From an uncultured Eubacteriales bacterium (GTDB lineage: Bacteria; Bacillota; Clostridia; Christensenellales; Aristaeellaceae): a stretch of 64,000 nt of DNA. How positions within the stretch are numbered: position 1 is the first letter of the stretch; each line of letters opens with the position of its first letter. A program made the translations under genes and the position numbers. The notes under the pieces are model-generated. The model did not search any database, was not told the origin of the DNA, and saw only the letters and a list, made by a program, of their open reading frames with translations. Location of the stretch: the NCBI GenBank assembly GCA_902778055.1, contig CACYWL010000005.1:124001-188000 (forward strand). Reading direction: 5' to 3'. Shown piece after piece: positions 1-8,841 of this stretch.

Positions 1-70
1 AGATCACCAGCACCAGCACGTTCAGCTTGACCGTCAGGGAAACCCAGCCTTTCCTTTTTCTTCCCTTCAC
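1..70 (-). CDS. N-terminus of a membrane-anchored protein (cut by window edge)
   Basis: A GTG start at 68-70 follows a GGAGGAAGG ribosome site about 8 bases upstream. The 23 visible codons encode a basic head (KGRKRKGW) followed by SLTVKLNVLVLVI, which looks like the start of a first transmembrane segment. Such a head is common in HAMP-type sensor proteins and membrane-bound SpoIIE phosphatases, but no diagnostic domain is visible. It lies 115 bases downstream of the MATE-HATPase gene in the same direction and is probably co-transcribed with it. A partner-switch sensor or phosphatase would suit that neighbour, but this is inference. The rest of the gene lies outside the window. Confidence 0.55.
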   Translation of the reverse strand, partial: MKGRKRKGWVSLTVKLNVLVLVI

Positions 71-185
71 TTTTTGCCTTCCTCCCGTTCCGCCGTCCCG
101 CAGGCGGCCTTCTTCCTTCCGTCCCGCCGCGGTCCTTTTCCGCGGCCCGCACTTCGGAGCCTGCATTCGGCCCGCTTCCTGAGCC

Positions 186-1961
186 TTACAGCACGACCCT
201 CAGCACATTGAATCCCTCATAGTTCCTGTAATGCATGGATTTCGCCTGCTTCTTGACCAGCAGCACGCCCATGGAGTCCATCAGATGCTCCTCCTGATCC
301 CGCTGCAGCCGCCCGGTTTCCATCTGGAAGGGGTTGAAGCGCGGCGCGCTGTTGCGGATGCACAGGGAGTAGTCCCCGCCGTCTTCCTCGGCCATGGTCA
401 CCTGGATATATTCGTCCGGCTTCCCGCTGAAGGCCTGCTCCATGGTCACGAGGCACAGCTCCTCCACAGCCAGCTGCAGCTGCGCCGCTTTCCGGAGCGG
501 GATTTCCCGGGCCTCGCAGTATTCCTCCAGGGCGGCCAGCACCTTTCCGAGCTCGTGATCGGCGTTATCCATGCAGGCGCTGAAGGTAGCCGCCTCCTTA
601 CTTTCCCATTTGCGGGTCAGCCGTCTCCGGATCAGCAGCACCGTTCCCAGCGCGGCCGCCTCGCTGACCGGAAAGACCCACCAGAAGCCGGCCGGCCACA
701 GAAAGCCGAACAGCAGCATGGACAGCTGCAGAAACACGAAGCTCCTCAGCCCGGTAATCAGGCTGCTCGCCAGCTCCTGCCCGGTGGACTGGCTGAAGCC
801 CGTCAGGATAATCAGGATGCCCGCGAGGGGCGTACTCAGACAGAAGATACGGATGGCGGGCACGGAAACCGCCTTGGCCGCGGCCTCCTGAAGACCGAAG
901 ACAGCGGAGACCTGCCCGGAAAAGACGGCCGTCAGCCCGGCCATCACCGCGCCGATGCCGAGCCCCCAGGCCATCGTCAGCCGCAGAACGTACCGCAGGC
1001 TTCTGCGGTCATGCTCCTGGGTAAACGCCGCTCCGAGGGGCTGAACCGCCTCGGAGGCGGACTGATACGGCGCCAGGAGGACGTAGGACACGTTCATCAC
1101 CACGTCGAACACCGCCACGTACAGATCTCCGTTGATCAGCCCCCGGTCTCCCGCCCGCAGCAGCAGATGGTTGGCGCCCAGCAGGAACAGAAACTGAAAA
1201 ATGTATCGGAAGGAGGAGGAAAAACCGATGGTCAGGGAGCTCAGAACCTGCTTCCGGACACCCTTCCGTTCCGACCAGGAGGCCCGCAGAGCCTTCCACT
1301 GAAGAATTCCCCGCTTCTGAAACAGGTGCAGGGACAGAATCACCGCGCTGATCCCCTGGGAGGCGACGGTGGCGAGCACGGCTCCGCGGACGCCCATCCC
1401 CATCCCGATCACCAGCACGATATTGAGAATCACATCCGCCGCGCATCCCGTGGATAAACCCAGCGAGGCGAGGGCGGGATCGTTGTCGACCCGGACGAAG
1501 TCATACAGCAGGTAGTTCAGCATGAACAGCGGCGCCGCGCTCAGCAGCGGGCGGGCGTACTCCGTGCACAGCGCCAGCAGCTCGGGCCTGCGTCCGTCCG
1601 CGCCCAGCAGGAACAGAAGCTGATCCATCAGCAGGTTGGCCAGAAGCGCCGCGGCCGCGGCGCCCAGCAGCAGCCGGGCCGCGAGCATGCTGAAATGGCA
1701 CAGCGCGGTCTTTTCCCGGCCCTGGGCGGCCAGCTTCCCGTGGTTCACGCATCCCCCGGTGGCAAACCCATAGCCGAACAGGTTGTACAACATGTAGACC
1801 GGCGTTACGAGGCCGATGGCGGCCAGGCCCTTTTCGCCCAGCTGACTGCCCACGACCAGGGCGTCGGCGATGTCCGCCGCCGCCAGGGCCAGCCCGGAGA
1901 TCATGGAGGGCCACATCACCCGGTAAAACATGCTTCTCGGAATCCAGTTCGCTTTCTTCAT
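186..1961 (-). CDS. MATE-family transporter fused to a degenerate HATPase (RsbW-like) domain
   Basis: The 591-residue protein has about twelve hydrophobic segments over residues 10-450, with a MATE-type opening (MWPSMISGLALAAADIADAL) expected for a Na+/H+-coupled multidrug or metabolite exporter of the cytoplasmic membrane. Residues about 465-591 form a cytoplasmic domain with the layout of anti-sigma-factor kinases. The usual ATP/Mg residues are changed: the N-box reads VEELCLVTMEQAF (about 499-511) with Val where Asn is expected, the G1 box reads RNSAPRFNPF without the usual Asp, and the G2 region is DSMGVLLVKK. The domain therefore looks like a pseudo-kinase or sensor module. The ATG overlaps the stop of the upstream DUF2156 gene (ATGA), so the two are translationally coupled. 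Substrate unknown. Confidence 0.85.
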   Translation of the reverse strand: MKKANWIPRSMFYRVMWPSMISGLALAAADIADALVVGSQLGEKGLAAIGLVTPVYMLYNLFGYGFATGGCVNHGKLAAQGREKTALCHFSMLAARLLLGAAAAALLANLLMDQLLFLLGADGRRPELLALCTEYARPLLSAAPLFMLNYLLYDFVRVDNDPALASLGLSTGCAADVILNIVLVIGMGMGVRGAVLATVASQGISAVILSLHLFQKRGILQWKALRASWSERKGVRKQVLSSLTIGFSSSFRYIFQFLFLLGANHLLLRAGDRGLINGDLYVAVFDVVMNVSYVLLAPYQSASEAVQPLGAAFTQEHDRRSLRYVLRLTMAWGLGIGAVMAGLTAVFSGQVSAVFGLQEAAAKAVSVPAIRIFCLSTPLAGILIILTGFSQSTGQELASSLITGLRSFVFLQLSMLLFGFLWPAGFWWVFPVSEAAALGTVLLIRRRLTRKWESKEAATFSACMDNADHELGKVLAALEEYCEAREIPLRKAAQLQLAVEELCLVTMEQAFSGKPDEYIQVTMAEEDGGDYSLCIRNSAPRFNPFQMETGRLQRDQEEHLMDSMGVLLVKKQAKSMHYRNYEGFNVLRVVL

Positions 1962-2803
1962 CCGATTGCCTCGTATACGTTCAGCCGGTCCACGGGCGTG
2001 TACAGCAGCTTCGCCCGCCGCAGCCCGGCCAGTCCCAGATCCTCTTCCATGTTCACCAGCCGGTACCGTCCCTCCAGCATCCCGGCCAGTTCGCAGACCA
2101 TCACCGCCGTGACCTCCGAGGGCAGGCTCTCCTCATGCTTGGCCATGGTCAGGGTAAAGACGTCCCCGTGATCCGGATAACCCAGGTTGAACGCGCGCCT
2201 TCCGTCCTCCGTCTCCAGCACGCATCCGGTCAGCTCCAGCTGCTCGAAGCAGGCCATCTCCGTCTGCCAGACCTGCTCGTCCTGAAAATCGGTCCGCAGA
2301 CTCGCGCTTTCCGCGATGGCCGTCAGAAGCTCCCGGTCCTCCGCCGTGGCGGGGCGGACGGTGTACGGGATCCGGTTCCGGAACTGGTGCACCTTCTTTT
2401 TGTAGCTGTGGGCGACATGGTGCCCCTCCCGAAGCGCCAGGGAGCTCACGTCATAGATGTATTCGCTCAGATCGTCCCGCATTACGATGTGCAGCCCCTC
2501 CTGCTCCATCGTCTGGGCCTGCTCCTTTGTGAGATAGAGAAAATGTGGGTGTTTCTCTTCCCGGAGGGTTTCCCGGACAAAGCTCCTGCACTTCTCCGGA
2601 TCTCCGCAGGGCCCGTAGTAGGCCCCGTCGTGCAGGCTGCGGATTACAAAAAAATCCGGGTCCCCGCCCACGGTCAGCCCGTAGTTCCTCCGCCAGGAAA
2701 AAAGGGAAGTGAACGACAGGGCGGTAAAGGGATGCACCCGGGGATCCCTGCAGGCGGTGATCCAGGCCTGATCCGCCTCCGTCAGCTCGCGAAATGAAAT
2801 CAT
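1958..2803 (-). CDS. DUF2156 / phosphatidylglycerol lysyltransferase C-terminal-like protein
   Basis: The 281-residue soluble protein starts MISFRELTEADQAWI. The ATG at 2801-2803 follows a GGGGAG ribosome site, and an upstream in-frame extension was rejected because it crosses repeat-like noncoding sequence. It resembles the DUF2156 family, a GNAT-like double-acetyltransferase fold related to the catalytic half of MprF, which moves aminoacyl groups from aminoacyl-tRNA to lipids. The MprF membrane flippase part is absent, so lipid aminoacylation cannot be claimed. Family features include YGPCGDPEK and an acetyltransferase-like C-terminus (RLVNMEEDLGLAGLRRAKL). It is the first gene of the unit with the MATE-HATPase gene, and its product may act on the envelope. 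Confidence 0.7.
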   Translation of the reverse strand: MISFRELTEADQAWITACRDPRVHPFTALSFTSLFSWRRNYGLTVGGDPDFFVIRSLHDGAYYGPCGDPEKCRSFVRETLREEKHPHFLYLTKEQAQTMEQEGLHIVMRDDLSEYIYDVSSLALREGHHVAHSYKKKVHQFRNRIPYTVRPATAEDRELLTAIAESASLRTDFQDEQVWQTEMACFEQLELTGCVLETEDGRRAFNLGYPDHGDVFTLTMAKHEESLPSEVTAVMVCELAGMLEGRYRLVNMEEDLGLAGLRRAKLLYTPVDRLNVYEAIG

Positions 2804-3000
2804 ATTCTCCCCGCCCGGAAGGCCCGCGGAGCCGGTATTTCCGGCCGGACCCATCCGATCCTTTCCCTTGTCCTTTTCCCGGAGCGGAAGCCTCTTCCCG
2901 TCTCCCGTCCGATGGGGAAAGCGAAAGGATTCCGGCAGGCGGAACACACCGGCGGTGTCTTCCTTTTCTTCTCGGCCGCAGAAACCTGCTCCCCCATGAA

Positions 3001-3029
3001 AGAATACCATAGAAATCGGGTGCACGCAA
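3001..3029 (-). promoter_or_regulatory. Candidate promoter for DUF2156-MATE unit
   Basis: On the minus strand a TTGCGT -35 (3024-3029) and a TATTCT -10 (3001-3006) are separated by exactly 17 bases. It lies about 200 bases upstream of the DUF2156 start, which would leave a long leader. Confidence 0.4.
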
Positions 3030-3046
3030 TCTCCTTTTTGCTCCCC

Positions 3047-3077
3047 GGGAACGATGGGGACGGTCCTTTCCGTTCCC
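3047..3077. repeat. 31-bp palindromic REP-like element
   Basis: The arms GGGAACG (3047-3053) and CGTTCCC (3071-3077) enclose a core containing GGGGACGGTCC. The unit differs by one base from the copy at 13083-13113, so it is a dispersed repeat and not a local accident. Confidence 0.75.
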
Positions 3078-3156
3078 AACGGAAGGCCGGAAGAAATGAT
3101 CCCTTATTGCTCCCCGGAAGAACCGGAGGAAGGCTCCGTTTTTCGTTCCCCGGGGC

Positions 3157-3185
3157 TTGAAATACGGCGGAAAATCCGATACTAT
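3157..3185 (+). promoter_or_regulatory. Candidate promoter for GH78-GH31 operon
   Basis: A TTGAAA -35 (3157-3162) lies 17 bases from a TACTAT -10 (3180-3185). The start codon at 3243 is about 50 bases beyond the expected transcription start, with AAGGAGG just upstream of the ATG. Confidence 0.6.
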
Positions 3186-3242
3186 GATACATATCTTTCC
3201 CGTATTCTTACGGCTTTTCAAGTGAATAAGGAGGAAATCTTC

Positions 3243-5423
3243 ATGGAGATCAGGAACAGCCAGTGGATTACCGTCTCCCGGCCGGACCGGGACCTCGCGC
3301 CCGTTTTCCGCCGCGTCTTCTCCGCCGCCCGCCCCGTCGAAAGCGCCGTGCTGCAGCTGACGGCCCTGGGCGTCTATGAGGCGGAGCTGAACGGGCAGCG
3401 CGTCGGGGATTTCGTGCTGGCCCCCGGCTGGACAAGCTATGCCACGCGCCTGCAGGTGCAGTCCTATGATATTACTCCCCTGCTTCAGGGGGAAAACGAG
3501 CTCCGGGTCACGGTGGGCCGGGGCTGGTTCCGCTCCCCCATGCCGGGCTGGGACAGCCTGGGCATCCGGGAAAAGCGCTTCGCGCAGCCCTGCGGCCTGA
3601 TCGCCCTGCTGATTCTGCGCTTCGCCGACGGGTCGGAGGAGCGCATCGTTTCGGATGAAAGCTGGCAGTGGGCGGAGGGTCCCATCCGCTTCAGCGAGAT
3701 TTACGACGGGGAAACCGCGGATGCCCGGATCACGCCGGAAAACTGGGAACCCGTCCTGCCCCTGGACTGGAGCCGGGACTGCCTGATTCCCCAGGAGGGC
3801 GAGCCGATCCGGGAGGCGGAGCGGATTGCCGCCCGCCGGGTCTTCAAAACCCCCGATGGGGACACGGTCGTGGATTTCGGGCAGGAAGTCACGGGCTGGG
3901 TGGAGTTCACCCTGGAGGCGAAGGCCGGCGAGGAGGTGCTCTTCGATCACGCGGAGGTCCTGGACCGGAACGGCAGCTGGTACAATGAGAATTACCGCGG
4001 CGCGAAGGCAAAGGTCCGGTATATCTGCCGGGACGGGCGCCAGACCTGGCATCCCCGCCTGACCTTCTTCGGCTTCCGGATGATCCGCCTGATCTCCTGG
4101 CCCGGCAAGGCGTCTCCGGAGCAGTTTACCGCCGTCGCCGTGCATTCCGATCTGAGGAGGACCGGCTGGCTGAAGTCCGGGGATCCCCTGCTGAACCGCT
4201 TCTTCTCCAATGTGGTCTGGGGCCAGCTCGGCAACTTCCTGGATGTCCCCACCGACTGCCCCCAGCGGGATGAGCGTCTCGGCTGGACCGGGGACGCGGA
4301 GGCCTTCGTGCGCGCCGCCGCCTGCTTCTATGATGTGGAGCGCTTCTTCCGGAAATGGCTCCGGGATCTGCGGGCGGATCAGCGGCCGGACGGCGGCGTG
4401 GGCAGCGTGATTCCGGACGTGCTTCCGGGGGATCAGCCCGCCGCGGCCTGGGGCGATGCCGCCGCCATTGTTCCCTGGGAGATCTATCAGGCCTACGGCT
4501 GCCTGGATCTGCTGGCGGATCAGTTCGACAGCATGGTGCGCTGGGTCCGGGCCATTCCGGGCTATACGAAGACCCCGGATCTGTGGACGGACTGGCCGCA
4601 GTTCGCCGACTGGCTTGGCCTGGACGCCCCGGAGGGCAGCTATAAGGGCGCCAGCCGGGAAAACTACTGCGCCAGCGCCTTCTATGCCAATTCTCTGGAT
4701 CTGGCCGTCCGGACCGGCCGTCTCCTGGGCCGGGATGTCTCCGACCTGGAGACACAGCATGCGCGGACGGTCGCGGCCTTCCGCCGCGCCTTCCCGACCT
4801 GTGAAACCCAGACGGAATATGTCCTGGCCATCGAGTTCGGCCTCGCGGAGGATCCGCAGCAGGCGGCCGATGCGCTGGCGGAGATGATCCGGAAGGACGG
4901 GACGCGGCTGCGCACCGGTTTCATGGGCACCCCCCGCCTTCTGCATGTCCTCAGCCGTTACGGCTATTCCTCCCTCGCCTGGGATCTGCTGCTGCGGCGG
5001 GAATACCCCGGCTGGCTGTATCCGGTCACCCGGGGCGCCACGACCGTCTGGGAGCACTGGGACGGCATCCGGGAGGACAGCTCCTTCTGGTCCAGGGATA
5101 TGAATTCCTTCAATCATTATGCCTATGGCGCGGTCGCGGACTGGGTCTTCTCCCGGGCGGCCGGCCTGCGCCACGCGGAGGACCGCCCCGGTTACGCGGA
5201 GCTGATCTACGCCCCGGAGCCGGACGCGCGCATCGGATGGCTGCAGGCCCGGCTGGACACCCGCTTCGGCCCCGTCAGCGCCTTCTGGAGCTATGAGGAG
5301 GGCGGCATCCGCTATGATCTGGAGACCCCCGTGCCGGCCCTGATCCGCCTCGGCGGCGAGGAGCGTCGCGTCGCCCCCGGCCGCTATACCTTCTGGACGG
5401 AAGTCGGGAGGGATTGCAGATGA
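3243..5423 (+). CDS. Alpha-L-rhamnosidase-like glycoside hydrolase (GH78)
   Basis: The 726-residue protein has no signal peptide, so it is probably cytoplasmic and acts on imported oligosaccharides. The N-terminal beta-sandwich region (about 25-300) has the family pattern around LNGQRVGDFVLAPGWTSY. The (alpha/alpha)6 catalytic region carries the GH78 signature DCPQRDERLGWTGDAEAF with Asp343 and Glu344, and a second likely catalytic Glu604 in VWEHWDG. The start is the ATG at 3243, preceded by AAGGAGG; longer in-frame options run into promoter and repeat sequence. Its stop overlaps the next start (ATGA), which couples it to the GH31 gene. This suggests stepwise trimming of a rhamnose- and glucose/xylose-containing glycan. 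GH78 also includes other specificities, so the substrate is inferred. Confidence 0.88.
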   Translation: MEIRNSQWITVSRPDRDLAPVFRRVFSAARPVESAVLQLTALGVYEAELNGQRVGDFVLAPGWTSYATRLQVQSYDITPLLQGENELRVTVGRGWFRSPMPGWDSLGIREKRFAQPCGLIALLILRFADGSEERIVSDESWQWAEGPIRFSEIYDGETADARITPENWEPVLPLDWSRDCLIPQEGEPIREAERIAARRVFKTPDGDTVVDFGQEVTGWVEFTLEAKAGEEVLFDHAEVLDRNGSWYNENYRGAKAKVRYICRDGRQTWHPRLTFFGFRMIRLISWPGKASPEQFTAVAVHSDLRRTGWLKSGDPLLNRFFSNVVWGQLGNFLDVPTDCPQRDERLGWTGDAEAFVRAAACFYDVERFFRKWLRDLRADQRPDGGVGSVIPDVLPGDQPAAAWGDAAAIVPWEIYQAYGCLDLLADQFDSMVRWVRAIPGYTKTPDLWTDWPQFADWLGLDAPEGSYKGASRENYCASAFYANSLDLAVRTGRLLGRDVSDLETQHARTVAAFRRAFPTCETQTEYVLAIEFGLAEDPQQAADALAEMIRKDGTRLRTGFMGTPRLLHVLSRYGYSSLAWDLLLRREYPGWLYPVTRGATTVWEHWDGIREDSSFWSRDMNSFNHYAYGAVADWVFSRAAGLRHAEDRPGYAELIYAPEPDARIGWLQARLDTRFGPVSAFWSYEEGGIRYDLETPVPALIRLGGEERRVAPGRYTFWTEVGRDCR

Positions 5424-7723
5424 TCATCACCGGCAGGAATTACCGCATCAGTGTGCTCACCTCCCGCCTCCTCCGTCTCGAGTATCAGGAGGACGGCGTT
5501 TTTGAGGACCGGGGCACCGTCCTTGCCCGCTGCCGCAGCTTTCCGGAGCCGGAGGTCCGCCAAAAACAGACCGGTGAAGGCCTGGAGCTGGACACGGAGT
5601 ATCTTCATCTGGTGTATGACGGGAAGCCCTTCAGCCCCGCCGGGCTTTCCATTACCCTGAAGGGAAACGGCGGCGGCTTCTTCGGCCAGATGTGGCGCTT
5701 CGGCGATGAGATCCGGACCCTGGGGGGAACCGCCCGCACCCTGGACGGCGCGGACGGGGAAATTCCCGTGGGTCCCGGCGTGATTTCCCGGGGCGGCTTT
5801 GCCGTCCTGGAAGACAGCCGGAGCGTGCTGCTGGATGAGGAGGGGCATTTTTCGCCCCGCTCCTGCCCGGAGACGGATCTGTATTTCTTCGGCTACGGGC
5901 ATGACTACGCGGACTGTCTGCGGGATTTCTATCTCCTGACCGGCCGGGTGCCCATGCTCCCCCGCTTTGCCCTGGGCAACTGGTGGAGCCGTTATCACGT
6001 CTATACCGAGGAAAGCTATCTCCGTCTGATGGACCGTTTTGACCGGGCGGGCATTCCCCTGTCCGTGGCCGTCATCGACATGGACTGGCATATCACCGAA
6101 AACCCCTATACCAGCGGCTGGACGGGCTATACCTGGAACCGGGATCTCTTTCCGGATCCCGCCCGCTTCCTGGCCGCCCTGCACGCCCGGGGCCTGAAAA
6201 CCACCCTGAACCTGCACCCGGCCAGCGGCATCGGCGCCCATGAGGAGGCCTACTCCGCCTTCTGCGAGGCCGTGGGGCAGGATCCCTCCGAAAAGCTGAC
6301 CGTGGATTTCCGCCCGACGGATCCGAAGTTCATGAAGGCCTACTTTGAGCTCCTGCATCACCCGCTGGAGGAGCAGGGAGTCGATTTCTGGTGGATTGAC
6401 TGGCAGCAGGGCGGCTTCTGCGACATGAAGGGGCTGGATCCTCTCTGGCTGCTGAACGAGCTTCACTACCGGGACAGCGAAAGGGGCGGAAAGCGCGGGC
6501 TCATCTTCTCCCGTTACGCCGGGCCGGGAAGCCACCGCTATCCCGTGGGCTTCTCCGGCGACACCGTCACGACCTGGGCTTCCCTGGCCTTCCAGCCCCG
6601 CTTCACCGCCATGGCCTCGAACATCGGCTATCCCTGGTGGAGCCACGATATCGGCGGGCACATGGGCGGCATCCGCAGCGATGAGCTGACCGTCCGCTGG
6701 CTGCAGCTGGGGGTCTTCTCTCCGATTCTGCGGCTTCATTCGACGAAGTCCGATTTCATGAGCAAGGAGCCCTGGGCCTTCGGCCCGGAGACGGAGCGCA
6801 TCATGACCGAATGGCTCCGCTTCCGTCATCGGCTGATTCCGTATCTGTATTCCGCCGCCGAGCGGACCCACCGCCTCGGCGAGCCCCTCGTCCGGCCCCT
6901 GTACTATGCCTGGCCGGAGGAGGACAGCGCCTACCGCGTGCCCAATCAGTATCTCTTCGGCGAGTCCCTCCTGGTCTGCCCGATCACGGAGCCCCGCCGG
7001 CCGGAGCTGGGCCTGGCCCGGACTGAGGCCTGGCTGCCCGCGGGCCGGTGGTTCGACATCTTCACCGGCCAGATCTACACCGGGGACCGGTACATCGACC
7101 TCTGGCGGGATCTGGCGGAGATCCCCGTCCTCGCCCGCGAGGGCGCAATCCTTCCCCTGAGCGACGATCCCCGGGCGGACCGGCTGCCCGAAGCCCTGAC
7201 CCTGCGCATCTTCCCCGGCGCCTCCGGCAGCTATGTCCTCTACGAGGATGACGGGGAAAGCCAAAACAGCCCCGCCGTGCGGACGCACATTTCCCTGGAC
7301 TGGGAGGCCGGAACCCTTCGGATCGAGTCCGAGGGTGCCCTGGAGCTCCTGCCCGAAAAGCGGATCTGGCAGGTGGAGGCGATCGGCTTCACGGAAGCGG
7401 AAGTGACCGTCGGCGGCGTCCCGGCGGAAGCCGTATGGGATCCGGAACGGAACGCAATCTGCTTCCGCCTGGAAACCCTCCGGGGTGGCCCGGCCGCGGA
7501 GGCCTCCTTCCCCGGCGCGGATGTGGCCCGGGACAACGGGCCGGAGCGCACCCGCCGCCGCCTGCAGCGCCTGCAGTCCCCGAACGATGAGAAGGGCGCC
7601 GTCTGGCAGGCAATCTCGTCCCATGGGCGCAGCGCCTCGCTTCTCGGCACCCTGGAGCATCTCTGCAAAACTCCCGGCCTGGTCAGCTGCCTCAGCGAAA
7701 CCCTTTTCGGCCAGGACGAATAA
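5420..7723 (+). CDS. GH31 alpha-glucosidase/alpha-xylosidase-family hydrolase
   Basis: The 767-residue protein begins MIITGRNYRISVL, with the ATG inside the upstream stop (ATGA) and a GGGAGG ribosome site. The barrel motif FWWIDWQQGG holds the expected nucleophile Asp327, and GFSGDT holds the expected acid/base Asp381. The usual GH31 aromatic stretch GYPWWSHDIGGHMGG follows. The C-terminal beta-sandwich domain (about 610-720) has the family ending LYEDDGES. No secretion signal is present, so it is likely intracellular and works with the coupled GH78 enzyme. Substrate choice (alpha-glucoside, alpha-xyloside or other) cannot be read from sequence. A bidirectional terminator follows at 7736-7769. 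Confidence 0.9.
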   Translation: MIITGRNYRISVLTSRLLRLEYQEDGVFEDRGTVLARCRSFPEPEVRQKQTGEGLELDTEYLHLVYDGKPFSPAGLSITLKGNGGGFFGQMWRFGDEIRTLGGTARTLDGADGEIPVGPGVISRGGFAVLEDSRSVLLDEEGHFSPRSCPETDLYFFGYGHDYADCLRDFYLLTGRVPMLPRFALGNWWSRYHVYTEESYLRLMDRFDRAGIPLSVAVIDMDWHITENPYTSGWTGYTWNRDLFPDPARFLAALHARGLKTTLNLHPASGIGAHEEAYSAFCEAVGQDPSEKLTVDFRPTDPKFMKAYFELLHHPLEEQGVDFWWIDWQQGGFCDMKGLDPLWLLNELHYRDSERGGKRGLIFSRYAGPGSHRYPVGFSGDTVTTWASLAFQPRFTAMASNIGYPWWSHDIGGHMGGIRSDELTVRWLQLGVFSPILRLHSTKSDFMSKEPWAFGPETERIMTEWLRFRHRLIPYLYSAAERTHRLGEPLVRPLYYAWPEEDSAYRVPNQYLFGESLLVCPITEPRRPELGLARTEAWLPAGRWFDIFTGQIYTGDRYIDLWRDLAEIPVLAREGAILPLSDDPRADRLPEALTLRIFPGASGSYVLYEDDGESQNSPAVRTHISLDWEAGTLRIESEGALELLPEKRIWQVEAIGFTEAEVTVGGVPAEAVWDPERNAICFRLETLRGGPAAEASFPGADVARDNGPERTRRRLQRLQSPNDEKGAVWQAISSHGRSASLLGTLEHLCKTPGLVSCLSETLFGQDE

Positions 7724-7735
7724 CCCAGACCCATG

Positions 7736-7769
7736 AAAAAAAGGCTGTGATTCTTCACAGTCTTTTTTT
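7736..7769. terminator. Bidirectional Rho-independent terminator
   Basis: An A-run (7736-7742), the stem halves CTGTGA/TCACAG around a TTCT loop, and a T-run (7763-7769) lie between the convergent GH31 and cysE genes. The symmetric A and T tracts should stop transcription from both sides. Confidence 0.9.
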
Positions 7770-7824
7770 CGTCCGGTCCTGCAGGTTTTCCCTGCCCTCC
7801 GGCCGTGCCGTTGGGCGAATTCTG

Positions 7825-8784
7825 TCAGATGGTATAGAACCAGGAGGAATCCTCCCGGGAGATCTCCGGCTCCAGCACCACGTCCCGCCCGTTCCTGTAG
7901 GTCAGCTCCTGGCTCTTGATGCTGACCCGGGTTCCCGGGGCGATGGGATGGGTGATGAACACGTTGGATCCGATCACGGAATCATGGCCGATCACGGTCT
8001 CGCCGCCGAGAATGGAGGCGCCCGCGTAGATCGTTACGTTGTCCTCGATGGTCGGGTGCCGCCTTTTCCCGTGCAGCTTCTGTCCGCCGCGGGTCGACAG
8101 GGCGCCCAGGGTCACTCCCTGATAGATCTTGACATTGTCCCCGATCACCGTGGTCTCGCCCACGACGATGCCGGTGCCGTGGTCGATGAAGAAGTACCGG
8201 CCGATCCGCGCGCCGGGATGGATGTCGATGCCCGTCCGGCTATGGGCGGATTCCGTCATGATCCGGGGAATCAGCGGCACCTGCAGCTCGTACAGCACGT
8301 GGGCCAGCCGGTTGACGGTGATGGCGTACAAACCGGGATAGGCGATGATGACCTCCGCCTTGCTGCCGGCCGCCGGATCCCCGTCGTAGGCCGCCTGCAG
8401 ATCCGTCTCCACGAGGGCCCGGATCTCCGGCAGCTTCTCCAGGAAGGCGGCGGTCGTCTCCTCCGCGCGAGCCTGGGCTTCCTCCTCCGGCAGGTCTCCG
8501 CTTCCCCGCAGGGCCACGGCGATCTGCCGGTTCAGGTGATACGCCACGTCCTCAAGCAGCGCGGAGAGGTTTTTCTCCGGGTTGTAGATCCGGTAGGTGT
8601 AGTCCGGATAGTATCCCGGATACACGAGCCGGAACAGCTTGCCGATCAGCTCCTCGATGATCCCCCGGTCCGGCTGGGTGAACATCTCCAGCCGGTCGAT
8701 CACCCGACCGTTTCCGTAGTCCTCCAGAATCCGCTCCGACAGCTGATGCAGCCGGGCCGCAAAGCTTTCCCTGTTCCTCTCCAT
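7825..8784 (-). CDS. cysE: Serine O-acetyltransferase
   Basis: The 319-residue enzyme acetylates L-serine with acetyl-CoA to make O-acetylserine, the acceptor used by CysK. The C-terminal left-handed beta-helix is clear: HPGARIGRYFFIDHG, GTGIVVGETTVIGDNV, then QGVTLGALS and ILGGETVIGHDSVIGSNVF. The N-terminal helical domain is the long form. ATG 8784 sits 9 bases after AAGGA; an ATG at 8793 is too close to that site. The gene is 57 bases after cysK and is the last gene of the suf-cys unit. Unlike classical SATs, residues after the helix form a short tail ending in WFYTI. The terminal Ile is the type used to bind CysK and form the cysteine synthase complex. Confidence 0.93.
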   Translation of the reverse strand: MERNRESFAARLHQLSERILEDYGNGRVIDRLEMFTQPDRGIIEELIGKLFRLVYPGYYPDYTYRIYNPEKNLSALLEDVAYHLNRQIAVALRGSGDLPEEEAQARAEETTAAFLEKLPEIRALVETDLQAAYDGDPAAGSKAEVIIAYPGLYAITVNRLAHVLYELQVPLIPRIMTESAHSRTGIDIHPGARIGRYFFIDHGTGIVVGETTVIGDNVKIYQGVTLGALSTRGGQKLHGKRRHPTIEDNVTIYAGASILGGETVIGHDSVIGSNVFITHPIAPGTRVSIKSQELTYRNGRDVVLEPEISREDSSWFYTI

Positions 8785-8841
8785 CTTTTCCATTCCTTCT
8801 GTGTTTCTTCAGGCCGCGGAAGCGGTGTCTCCGCTCCGGGC

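Larger units (their letters stand above)
2804..3242. other. Divergent intergenic region between DUF2156 and GH78 genes
   Basis: These 439 bases separate divergent genes. They hold a minus-strand promoter candidate (3001-3029), a plus-strand promoter candidate (3157-3185) and a palindromic REP-like repeat (3047-3077). The 3112-3152 part has a further ttcgttcccc fragment of the same repeat family. No coding sequence with a ribosome site was found here. Confidence 0.6.

Noticed and set aside
2451-5174. Minus-strand frame of about 900 codons opposite the GH78 gene
   Set aside because: It overlaps both the DUF2156 and GH78 genes, lacks domain motifs, and would cross the divergent promoter region.
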